The notes under the pieces were generated by a model. That model had not been told where the DNA came from, made no database searches, and saw only the letters and a list, made by a program, of their open reading frames with translations. A program made the translations under genes and the position numbers. From Candidatus Zixiibacteriota bacterium (GTDB lineage Bacteria; Zixibacteria; MSB-5A5; GN15; FEB-12), in the NCBI GenBank assembly GCA_040753875.1, contig JBFMDV010000020.1, positions 1 through 64,000 on the forward strand: 64,000 nt of DNA, written 5' to 3'. Positions 24,193 to 31,484 of the stretch are shown piece by piece. The first letter of the stretch is position 1. Every line of letters begins with the position of its first letter.

Positions 24193-25455
24193 TCATTTGC
24201 TGTCTGATGACAGCGGCGGGGGGACGTCAGACCGGGGAACGATAGGAGGGACTGGCGGAGGGGCCACAAACGGCGGCGCTGTTGGAATCGGCGGGGGGGC
24301 CGGAGCGGGAGCGCCGGTCTCGTGAATCTGGTGACGGTCGCGGAAGCTGGCATATGGCCTGCCGCCAAATCTGGTCAGAACGGCAGAGCCTATACCGCCG
24401 CACACCGGGTGCACCGAGACGATGATGGCGACAACCAGGAAGAATATCCCGAACCCTTGGGAGATTTCATCGCCAGTCCCCAGAAGAATCGCGACCGCCA
24501 CCCAGAGCAGCATGAACAAAATCGTACCACCGAGTGACTGCAACAGGCCGCCGTCTTCCCCGGTCTGCCACCGGCGGAGCAGGCGTTGGCCGATGGCGGT
24601 TCCAAACGCAACCACGCCGCTCGCCGCTGCGATGACCATTAACAGTGGCAGGAACGGAATTAAGAGTATCCCGACGATGGTAATGGCAAGGACTAAGAAC
24701 ACAATCGGCAGCAGGAAGACCATCGCGACGCCCATCAGGGTGGAACGGACAGGATACTGCCTCAAACAGCGCCCCATGTTGCCGAACTGACGCGGGGCCA
24801 GCGACAGCCCTATGAATCCCACCAGCAAGAAGAACGCAGTGAGCGAAAGTGCGATGATCAATCCGTCGACTGAGAACTGACGGCCGAACTCGCGGGTCGG
24901 GAAATCAATGAGCGGATCGCTGATGATCTGCTGGCCGAGGACCTTGCCGCCGGGCCGAACCACAATCTCCGGCGCCTTGATGTCTCCGTCAACCTGTCCC
25001 GACTCGGTCACGAGCACCCGGCCATTGATAGTCTGAATATCTCCTTTGACCCAGCCTTTGACCGTCACCCGCCCGACGGCGATGATGTCGCCATCGACGT
25101 ACTCATCGTATCCGACCAGTGCCGATCGCTGAAACGGCTTGATCACCTGCTCATCGGTGCATCGTTCTTCGACCGGCGCAGCGCTCGTCTCTCGTCCTCG
25201 CCCCCCTTCGGGGAACCGTGGCGACCGCGATCGCCCCTCTTCGTCGGGCACAAACTGGTCCGTTTCAAAATCGTACCGCCACCGATTCCCGAGTGTATCA
25301 GTCGCCGTCACTCCTTCGGCGGTCAGTTCGATCTCGTCAAAGATGGTATCGTGGATATCTCCGGTCGCGCCCGGACGGTTCTGCGCGACTGCCGCCAGGC
25401 TCGCGAAGAGCCCAACGACAAGCGAAAGGTATACCGTTCGAGCAATCTTGCTCAT
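24193..25455 (-). CDS. Polymer-forming (bactofilin-like) integral membrane protein
   Basis: 420 residues. After a signal peptide (ARTVYLSLVVGLFASLAAVA) comes a beta-helical polymer-forming region at about 110-165 (YVDGDIIAVGRVTVKG, VKGDIQTINGRVLVTESG, QVDGDIKAPEIVVRPGG). About five or six membrane helices follow (about 190-350), then a proline-rich tail (PAPAPPPIPTAPP...). The repeated VxGDI pattern is that of bactofilin-like proteins, here in a periplasmic rather than cytoplasmic setting because the signal comes first. Such proteins with C-terminal helices occur next to toastrack genes in other bacteria and are presumed envelope scaffolds. It lies 35 bases after one toastrack gene and 76 before another. 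Confidence 0.75.
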   Translation of the reverse strand: MSKIARTVYLSLVVGLFASLAAVAQNRPGATGDIHDTIFDEIELTAEGVTATDTLGNRWRYDFETDQFVPDEEGRSRSPRFPEGGRGRETSAAPVEERCTDEQVIKPFQRSALVGYDEYVDGDIIAVGRVTVKGWVKGDIQTINGRVLVTESGQVDGDIKAPEIVVRPGGKVLGQQIISDPLIDFPTREFGRQFSVDGLIIALSLTAFFLLVGFIGLSLAPRQFGNMGRCLRQYPVRSTLMGVAMVFLLPIVFLVLAITIVGILLIPFLPLLMVIAAASGVVAFGTAIGQRLLRRWQTGEDGGLLQSLGGTILFMLLWVAVAILLGTGDEISQGFGIFFLVVAIIVSVHPVCGGIGSAVLTRFGGRPYASFRDRHQIHETGAPAPAPPPIPTAPPFVAPPPVPPIVPRSDVPPPLSSDSK

Positions 25456-25490
25456 AATCTTCGTCTACATCCAATGTAGCTGTCGGCAGC

Positions 25491-26453
25491 TCAGAACTGG
25501 TCGACGGAGACGTCACCCAAACGCGACATCAGGGTGATGCTCACGCCGCCACTTCCAAACTCGCCGACCATCTGTTTCTTCGACAGCGATTTCAGCGTCA
25601 CCGGAATATCGGTCCGGATCTGGCCGGCTTCCGAGCCGATATGCAACTTGCCGGACGATGTCTCCGGAAGCAACAGGTTTATGTTGCCGCTTTCTGTCTG
25701 TACGTAATAGTCGCGGCTGCTGTCGAGATTCGTCTTGATATTGATACTGCCGCTGGCGGTGACAACTTCCAGCGCCCCTCGCTCTTGCACTACGTCAACG
25801 TCAGCCGAGCCGGCCTTCACCCTGATATCCCCCTCGACCCACTGCAGCGAAACGGTGCCGGCCGCCTGGCGCACCGTTACCGGCCCAAAAAGCAACTCAC
25901 CGGTAGTGCTTCCGGAGCCATTATCGACATCCACTGCCCCCTCAATACCGTTGAGCACGATATGCGCTGACGACGCTTTCACGCTGACCGGACCCCTTAC
26001 CTGGTCGGCCGATATCGTTCCCGACTGACTGGCGATCGAGAGGTCACAATGCACCGGCACAGTGATGTTGAAGTCGATCCGCGCGACAACTTCGTGGCTG
26101 CCGCCCAGAAGTCGCGCTAACAGCGATCGTTCTTCTCTGGTCATAGTCCCCATAACCGTTTCGATCGTCACCTTATCGTTGGATTGGACGACGCGAATTT
26201 CGAGCCTCCCCGCGATCTCCGAGGCCAGTTCTTTCGTAGACGCCTCTATCCGTTTGGTGGCTGTTATCAAAACCTCCGGCTCATCGTGAGTCGTGATCTC
26301 CAGATCCCCCTCAAGACTCAGGATCGATACCGACACCTTGTCGGGCGTCTCAAGGGATTTCTGAAAGTCAAACGCGAACTCATCCGCAACAGCCGCCGCC
26401 ACAGAAATCAGCACGAGTGCCGATGTCGTTGCGGCTCTTTGCCATAGAGGCAT
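25491..26453 (-). CDS. Secreted DUF4097 toastrack protein
   Basis: 320 residues. The ATG at 26453 follows AAGGAGGG and opens onto a signal peptide (WQRAATTSALVLISVAAAVADE); a frame reaching up to 26735 overlaps the sigma factor and is not real. The mature protein is a run of short beta strands of DUF4097 type: VSILSLEGDLEITTHDEPEVLITATKRI, DLSIASQSGTISADQVRGPVSVKASS, VDVDNGSGSTTGELLFGPVTVRQAAG, IRVKAGSADVDVVQERGALEVVTASGSI and YVQTESGNINLLLPE. It starts 25 bases after the ECF sigma stop, where an anti-sigma factor is usually encoded. It has no cytoplasmic sigma-binding domain or membrane span, so it is not an ordinary anti-sigma factor. Confidence 0.82.
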   Translation of the reverse strand: MPLWQRAATTSALVLISVAAAVADEFAFDFQKSLETPDKVSVSILSLEGDLEITTHDEPEVLITATKRIEASTKELASEIAGRLEIRVVQSNDKVTIETVMGTMTREERSLLARLLGGSHEVVARIDFNITVPVHCDLSIASQSGTISADQVRGPVSVKASSAHIVLNGIEGAVDVDNGSGSTTGELLFGPVTVRQAAGTVSLQWVEGDIRVKAGSADVDVVQERGALEVVTASGSINIKTNLDSSRDYYVQTESGNINLLLPETSSGKLHIGSEAGQIRTDIPVTLKSLSKKQMVGEFGSGGVSITLMSRLGDVSVDQF

Positions 26454-26478
26454 GCCAAACCCTCCTTGCGTCGGGCCA

Positions 26479-27102
26479 TCACAAGTGCCGGAGCTTTTTC
26501 TTGAGCAGCTCCCGGGCGCGGAATATCCGCGCTTTGACGGTCCCGACAGGTATATCCAGTAGGTCGGCAATTTCCTCATACGATTTATCGTCCTTGTGCC
26601 GGTAGACGATGACTTCCCGGTACTTCTTCGGCAGCGAATCGATAGCCTCCTCGATGCTGAAACTCTGTTCTTTTCGCTCCAGGTCCCGTTCGGGATGGTA
26701 CGAGTAGTCCGGCACCTCGATCTCGACCTCGCCATCGTGTGTCTCGAGGGGACGGTCCAGCGACAGCGCCTGGATTCTCTTCTTGCGCAGGAAGTCGATC
26801 GAGGCGTTGGCTGCTATTTTGTACAGCCAGGTGGAAAACCGGTATTCCGACCGGTAGGTCGCCAGTGCCGAAAACGCCTTCATGAACGTCTCCTGGACAA
26901 GGTCGCTGGCCGTCTCCTCGTTTCGAACGATCTTGTTGATAATATGAAAGATCGCCGGGCGATGTTTTTCCATCAACGAGGTATAGGCTTTCTGACTTCC
27001 GCCCAGGGCCTCTTCAATCAAAATGCCGTCGTCGTCCTGCAAGCAGGTCCTTCTTTGCTCTACGTTCACAGGCGTGGCCTGTTTCAATTGGTTGGGAGCC
27101 AT
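26479..27102 (-). CDS. ECF-type (group 4) RNA polymerase sigma factor
   Basis: About 207 residues. Sigma region 2 covers about 25-95 (LMEKHRPAIFHIINKIVRNEETASDLVQETFMKAFSAL, FSTWLYKIAANASIDFLRKKR). Region 4 covers about 140-200 (AIDSLPKKYREVIVYRHKDDKSYEEIADLLDIPVGTVKARIFRARELLKKKL). This is a standard RpoE-like ECF factor, which directs transcription from special promoters. The ATG at 27102 has no clear Shine-Dalgarno sequence, and an in-frame TTG at 27159 is the only longer option. Three envelope genes follow on the same strand with gaps of 25, 35 and 76 bases. No anti-sigma gene is next to it, so how it is held inactive is unclear. Confidence 0.92.
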   Translation of the reverse strand: MAPNQLKQATPVNVEQRRTCLQDDDGILIEEALGGSQKAYTSLMEKHRPAIFHIINKIVRNEETASDLVQETFMKAFSALATYRSEYRFSTWLYKIAANASIDFLRKKRIQALSLDRPLETHDGEVEIEVPDYSYHPERDLERKEQSFSIEEAIDSLPKKYREVIVYRHKDDKSYEEIADLLDIPVGTVKARIFRARELLKKKLRHL

Positions 27103-27256
27103 AATAATAGGAAGCGGGTGGAGAGCACAACAACTGTTTGTGCGCGCTGATCTCGACAATGCAGGAACAGAACACGATACGGAAAATTTGCGCGACTGAC
27201 CGGCGGAAGCCGCGACACACAGCCTCCGCCGACAACAACATCCGGACGTTCAGCCC

Positions 27257-27436
27257 TCAGTCGCCAAAGCAAGGCCCGACAATTCTGCAGTTATTGATCG
27301 GGCAACAGACCTTGAGCTGTCCGTTCACACAATAGGCTATGCAAGGGGGACCCGCCTTGACAGATGTGATCATCAGCCCAATTACGAAACTGAGCGCGAA
27401 CGCTGCCACTAAAACGACACTCATAGACTTACGCAT
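27257..27436 (-). CDS. Secreted six-cysteine micro-peptide (59 residues)
   Basis: A short gene with the best ribosome-binding site in the area: AGGAGGTG lies 8 bases before the ATG at 27436. The product begins with a signal peptide (MRKSMSVVLVAAFALSFVIG and on to VKA) and ends in a mature part of about 31 residues. That part has six cysteines in the order C-x3-C-x7-C-C-x4-C-x5-C (GPPCIAYC, LKVCCPINNC, GPC) and ends FGD. A central CC pair in a six-cysteine peptide is the knottin-like framework, and three disulfides could form after export. No family was recognised. The gene is 154 bases upstream of the ECF sigma factor on the same strand. It could be a metallo-peptide, a bacteriocin-like peptide or a target of that sigma factor; none is proven. 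Confidence 0.75.
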   Translation of the reverse strand: MRKSMSVVLVAAFALSFVIGLMITSVKAGPPCIAYCVNGQLKVCCPINNCRIVGPCFGD

Positions 27437-27620
27437 GTTGTTTCACCTCCTTTCATGCGTGTGAAAGCGCTGAGGTACAATGAAGTCGTATTCGTTGAGA
27501 AAGCCCATCCACTTGAAAATCTGTACGCACGACTGATGACTTTGGTTTGACGCCGGGAGAGATTCTGTTCGCAGAGCGGGCAACCTGATCCCTCCGCCTG
27601 CACGCTACGCGATATAGATA

Positions 27621-27650
27621 TTGACAATTCGGCGCCCCCGGATTTATTAG
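27621..27650 (+). promoter_or_regulatory. Candidate promoter of the gcvT operon
   Basis: A perfect TTGACA (27621-27626) is followed after 18 bases by TATTAG (27645-27650), giving a transcript start near 27657, about 30 bases before gcvT. The leader is too short to hold a glycine riboswitch. Confidence 0.5.
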
Positions 27651-27685
27651 CACCTACTGCTTAAGGTATTTGACGAGAAAGAATT

Positions 27686-28792
27686 ATGAATAATCGTTCC
27701 GCAGAGCCGATTCGCACTCCCTTTTGCGATTTCCACATAGCCGCAGGCGCCAAAATGGTTGATTTTGCAGGCTTTTATATGCCGGTTCAGTACAAGGGAA
27801 TCACGCAAGAACACCTGGCCGTACGCAACAACGTTGGTCTCTTTGACCTCTCGCACATGGGAGAGTTCGAGGTGACCGGCACCGACGCGCTGGCCTTCCT
27901 CCAGAAGACCACTACCAACAATGTCGCCGCGCTGGAGATCGGAAAGATCCAGTACAGCTGCATGCCGTATCCCGATGGCGGCATTGTCGACGATCTGCTC
28001 ATCTACCGTCTGCAAGACCGGTTCTTCCTGGTGGTAAACGCATCCAACATTAAGAAAGATTTCGAGTGGCTCCAATCAAACCTATCCGGCAACGTCCACT
28101 TGGCGAATCGCTCCGATGAACTGGGGTTGTTGGCTATCCAGGGGCCGAACGCCCAGAAGGTGATGGCTGAACTCACCCGTCACGATCTCGAATCGATGGC
28201 CTACTACACGTGGGCGATTGACATGGTCGGGGGTGTTGAACTGCTGTTCTCCCGTACGGGCTATACCGGGGAGGATGGTTTCGAACTCTATATTCCGAAT
28301 GCCCAGTGTGCTCGGCTGTGGGAAGCGGTCACAGCGGCCGGAAAGAAGTACGGCATGGAATTGATCGGTCTTGGCGCGCGTGACAGCTTGCGCCTCGAAA
28401 TGAAAATGGCGCTCTACGGAAACGATATTGACAAGACCACCACCCCTGTTGAAGCGGGTCTGAGTTGGATCGTCGATTTCGATAAAGAGTTCATCGGCAA
28501 GCCGGTGATGGTGAAGCAACGTGATGAAAAACCGAAACGCCGGTTGGTCTGTCTCGAACTTGAGGGGAAAGCATTCCCGCGACACGGCTACGACATTGTC
28601 GGAGACGGTAAGGTGGTCGGCAAGGTCACGTCCGGCACGTTCTCGCCATCGCTCCAAAAACCGATCGCCCTGGGCTATGTGCCGCTGGACAAATCCAGGA
28701 TCGGCTCCATTATTGACGTCGCAATTCGGGACAAAACCTACCCGGCCACCGTGGTGAAACCGCCGTTTTATAAACATGCAACGCACAGGTAA
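27686..28792 (+). CDS. gcvT: Aminomethyltransferase, glycine cleavage system T protein
   Basis: 368 residues, full length. GcvT takes the aminomethyl group from lipoyl-H protein, releases ammonia and makes 5,10-methylene-tetrahydrofolate. The folate-binding pattern is clear: MVDFAGFYMPVQYKGITQEHLAVRNNVGLFDLSHMGEFEVTG, LPYPDGGI-like MPYPDGGIVDDLLIYR with the catalytic aspartate, LLAIQGPNAQKVM, GYTGEDGFELYI and GLGARDSLRLEMKMALYGNDID. The C-terminal region VTSGTFSPSLQKPIALGYV matches too. No gcvH or gcvP lies nearby, so the other subunits must be elsewhere. It leads a seven-gene plus-strand run and is 3 bases ahead of the comB-like gene. Confidence 0.95.
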   Translation: MNNRSAEPIRTPFCDFHIAAGAKMVDFAGFYMPVQYKGITQEHLAVRNNVGLFDLSHMGEFEVTGTDALAFLQKTTTNNVAALEIGKIQYSCMPYPDGGIVDDLLIYRLQDRFFLVVNASNIKKDFEWLQSNLSGNVHLANRSDELGLLAIQGPNAQKVMAELTRHDLESMAYYTWAIDMVGGVELLFSRTGYTGEDGFELYIPNAQCARLWEAVTAAGKKYGMELIGLGARDSLRLEMKMALYGNDIDKTTTPVEAGLSWIVDFDKEFIGKPVMVKQRDEKPKRRLVCLELEGKAFPRHGYDIVGDGKVVGKVTSGTFSPSLQKPIALGYVPLDKSRIGSIIDVAIRDKTYPATVVKPPFYKHATHR

Positions 28793-28795
28793 TTC

Positions 28796-29524
28796 ATGCA
28801 GATCGATCTCTTTCTGACTCCCGTACCACTTGCCAAAGCCAACCTGGAACACAAAACCGTGGCGGTCGTCGACGTGCTGCGATCCGCTACGTCGATCTGC
28901 GCCGCCCTTCTGTCCGGCGCCAGGGGCATCATTCCCACCGACGGACCCGGGGAAGCCGGTGAAATGCGCATGAAGATCGGCTCTGAGATGACCGTCATGG
29001 CCGGCGAACGGGACGGTGTCAGAATGGACAGCTTCACGTTTGGAAATTCTCCCGCCGAATTCACTCGCGAAGGGGTTGAAGGGAAATTCGTTATCATGAC
29101 CACCACCAACGGCACTGCCATTTTTGACAAGGTCAGCAAGGCGAGCCGGGTGTTCTCTTGCGGCCTGGTCAACGTGTCGAAGGTTGCCGAACGTGTCGCC
29201 GCGGAGAAGCTGGACGTCACCATCGTCTGCTCGGGTCAGGAAGGCAGTTTCTCGATCGAGGACACGTTGTGCGGCGGTATGCTTATCCACTTGCTGGAAA
29301 CGGCGCATCGGCAGAGAGTGACGGTAAACGATGCCGCTTCGTTGGCGCTCCTGCTCTATCGCACCAACAAGACCGCGCTGCGCCAGACCATTCAACAGGG
29401 TGAACATGGCCGTTTTTTGACGTCGATCGGTTTTGCCGGCGATGTCGAGCTGGCGGCGGCGGTCGATTCAATACCGATCGTGCCGCAGCTCAAAGAGGGG
29501 CGCCTGGTCGCCGATGAACATTGA
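28796..29524 (+). CDS. ComB-like 2-phosphosulfolactate phosphatase family protein
   Basis: 242 residues, the usual ComB length. ComB is a magnesium-dependent phosphatase acting on 2-phosphosulfolactate in coenzyme M synthesis. Family motifs are VAVVDVLRSATSICAALLSGA, FTFGNSPAEFT, IMTTTNGTAIF, CGLVNVSKVAERV and VCSGQEGSFSIEDTLCGGMLI. No comA, comC or methanogenesis gene is present here, and ComB-family proteins are common in bacteria that do not make coenzyme M. The true substrate may thus be another phospho-acid. The family call is firm; the reaction is not. Confidence 0.88.
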   Translation: MQIDLFLTPVPLAKANLEHKTVAVVDVLRSATSICAALLSGARGIIPTDGPGEAGEMRMKIGSEMTVMAGERDGVRMDSFTFGNSPAEFTREGVEGKFVIMTTTNGTAIFDKVSKASRVFSCGLVNVSKVAERVAAEKLDVTIVCSGQEGSFSIEDTLCGGMLIHLLETAHRQRVTVNDAASLALLLYRTNKTALRQTIQQGEHGRFLTSIGFAGDVELAAAVDSIPIVPQLKEGRLVADEH

Positions 29525-29579
29525 GCGACGCAAACCGGATTTATCGATCTCGTCCCCGCGGAACAGGTATAAGCACCAG

Positions 29580-31481
29580 ATGAGATTGCGCATCGTCATC
29601 GCGTTGCTGGCGATCGTTGCGGGTGGCAGCCGGACCTGCGCCGCACCCGGCGTTGAGGCGGCCCTGTCGGTGTATCAATGGGACAGGGCAGAGCATCGGC
29701 CGGTGTTGTTGTATACCGACACGGCGAGGTTCGTTCAGGGGATTCGAGCGGTCGGGGTTCTGACCTGCTTCTCTGTGGAACTGGAGTTCACGAAGATCGA
29801 TTCTTCGAGTTGTTCTTTCACGACCCATGTGATCACTCTCGGACAGTCGCCCCAGACGTTCTCCCGCCGTTTTACGACCGAGTTCGGCCTGCCTGCTCGC
29901 GTAGACAGCATCGGTGCCAAGGCGGGCGGACAGTATGCGCTGAGCATCAGCCCTCTGAAACGCATCTCGATCGACACATCCGCCTGTCCGTACGTTCACT
30001 ATCGAAAAGACGATTTCGATTTTGATCCCACCACCAATACCGACCTGTACTTCGTGCCAAAAAGTTTCGGCGACTATTACTGGAACCAGGTGAAGAGCAT
30101 CATAGAGGAGCGATACAGTCTCTTCAGAAGCCTGAATAATTTCTCGCTGCCGGGCAAATGCGCCATCTATCTCTGCCCCTGCCGGCTGCCGTCGATCATC
30201 TGGGATACCCGCTTCGGCATGATGGTCGACCCGACCCGCAACGCGGTCTTTGCCATTTACAACAAGTCTTTCAACTCGGCCGACCCGTTCATCGTCAACC
30301 AGGCGGCGCTTCTGCGCAACTACGGTTACGCGCCGGCGTTTCTTTCCGAGGGGTTCGCCAATTATCTGACCCTGGCGAATCACGACATGATCGAGCTGAT
30401 CAAAAAGCACAAACGTCAGCCGCTGGACTCGCTGCTGATCACTCGCAACTACTTTACTGCCGAACCGATCGTATCCGACCGGACATCGGCCAGTTTCGTC
30501 CGATACCTGATCGACCAATACAAGATCGACCGCTTCCTGCGGTTGTATCGGCAGGCTGATGACCTGAATTTGAAACAGGCCATCGAAACCGTTTATGGCG
30601 TGACGATAGGGACACTCGAAAAGGACTGGCTGCACTACCTCGACACGCTCACGTTCCGCCGGGAGCAGTTTCTGGACCAGTCCGATCTTGCCGAAGCGAT
30701 GTTCGATTATCTCTCGATGAACCGCTTCGCTCTCGAGGCCCTCGCGCGGTGCAACGGCCGTTCCGATTCCATTGGCGCCATGGACCAGGTGGTTCGAAGC
30801 TACTTCTGCCTGGGCAATTACTACCTTGCCAGTTCGTACCAGGAAAAACTTGTTGATCTCGACACCACTTCCACAATCAACCGGATGAGCTTGGCCGGAT
30901 ATCAAATGATGAACGGCATCTATGACTCAGCTTTCGCGAACTTGCAGCGGGCCCGTCACCTCGATACCTCCAATCAGGCCGTGAAATTCAATCTCGCTGT
31001 GAACTATCGGGCTCGCGGCGATGACTCGACCGCCCGGAAGTACCTGGATGAAGTCGTTCACTCGTCGGTGGACCGGTCGGCGTCGTCTCAGGCGCGCGTT
31101 CTGCTCGCCGACCTGTTGCTTACCGACGGCGATCCGGAGGACCGCAAGAAGGCCGAGCAGTACTGCCGAGAATCCGCCGGCATGTGGGAACAGACGGTCG
31201 GCAGTCACAACCAGTCGCCGATCACGTCGCTCTGGATCGGAGCCGCCTACCTGGGGCTCGGCGACACCGGCAACGCCGTTGACTACCTGGTTTCTGCCGA
31301 GTATCTCGAAACGAGACCTTTCTTTCTGGGCATGATCAACCTGTTGCTCGGCAAAGCCGCCGACCTCAGGGGCGAGCGAAACGCCGCGCGGGATTTCTAC
31401 GGCAAAGTCGTCACGCTCCCGAGCGCCGACTACCACCAGCGCGAGGCGCGCCGGTACCTGGACCACCCCTACACACGATAA
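29580..31481 (+). CDS. Periplasmic degenerate peptidase-MA-like protein with TPR repeats
   Basis: About 633 residues. The ATG at 29580 begins a signal peptide (MRLRIVIALLAIVAGG), while the frame upstream runs into comB. Residues about 180-370 resemble a gluzincin peptidase-MA domain, with the late phrase YAPAFLSEGFANYLTLA. The HExxH zinc helix that should precede it reads VNQAALLRNYG, so the zinc ligands and catalytic glutamate are lost. The C-terminal half holds tetratricopeptide repeats (YDSAFANLQRARHLDTSNQAVKFNLAVNYRARGDDSTARKYL, IGAAYLGLGDTGNAVDYL). A binding rather than proteolytic role is inferred. It is 3 bases ahead of the BatA-like gene and may work with it at the membrane. Confidence 0.6.
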   Translation: MRLRIVIALLAIVAGGSRTCAAPGVEAALSVYQWDRAEHRPVLLYTDTARFVQGIRAVGVLTCFSVELEFTKIDSSSCSFTTHVITLGQSPQTFSRRFTTEFGLPARVDSIGAKAGGQYALSISPLKRISIDTSACPYVHYRKDDFDFDPTTNTDLYFVPKSFGDYYWNQVKSIIEERYSLFRSLNNFSLPGKCAIYLCPCRLPSIIWDTRFGMMVDPTRNAVFAIYNKSFNSADPFIVNQAALLRNYGYAPAFLSEGFANYLTLANHDMIELIKKHKRQPLDSLLITRNYFTAEPIVSDRTSASFVRYLIDQYKIDRFLRLYRQADDLNLKQAIETVYGVTIGTLEKDWLHYLDTLTFRREQFLDQSDLAEAMFDYLSMNRFALEALARCNGRSDSIGAMDQVVRSYFCLGNYYLASSYQEKLVDLDTTSTINRMSLAGYQMMNGIYDSAFANLQRARHLDTSNQAVKFNLAVNYRARGDDSTARKYLDEVVHSSVDRSASSQARVLLADLLLTDGDPEDRKKAEQYCRESAGMWEQTVGSHNQSPITSLWIGAAYLGLGDTGNAVDYLVSAEYLETRPFFLGMINLLLGKAADLRGERNAARDFYGKVVTLPSADYHQREARRYLDHPYTR

Positions 31482-31484
31482 CCG

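Noticed and set aside
27540-27600. Possible glycine riboswitch upstream of gcvT (GGGAGAGATTCTG-TTCG-CAGAG segment)
   Set aside because: The conserved glycine aptamer core (CGCCGAAGGGG-like) is absent, and the best promoter (27621-27650) lies downstream of the segment, so it would not be in the leader.
28082-29407. Long open frame on the minus strand (441 codons) opposite gcvT and comB
   Set aside because: It lies antisense to two clearly recognised genes, has no family similarity and follows from the codon bias of the plus strand.
29541-30905. Long open frame on the minus strand (454 codons) opposite the TPR/peptidase-MA-like gene
   Set aside because: No signal peptide, ribosome site or known motif; the plus strand has a signal peptide, TPRs and operon spacing.
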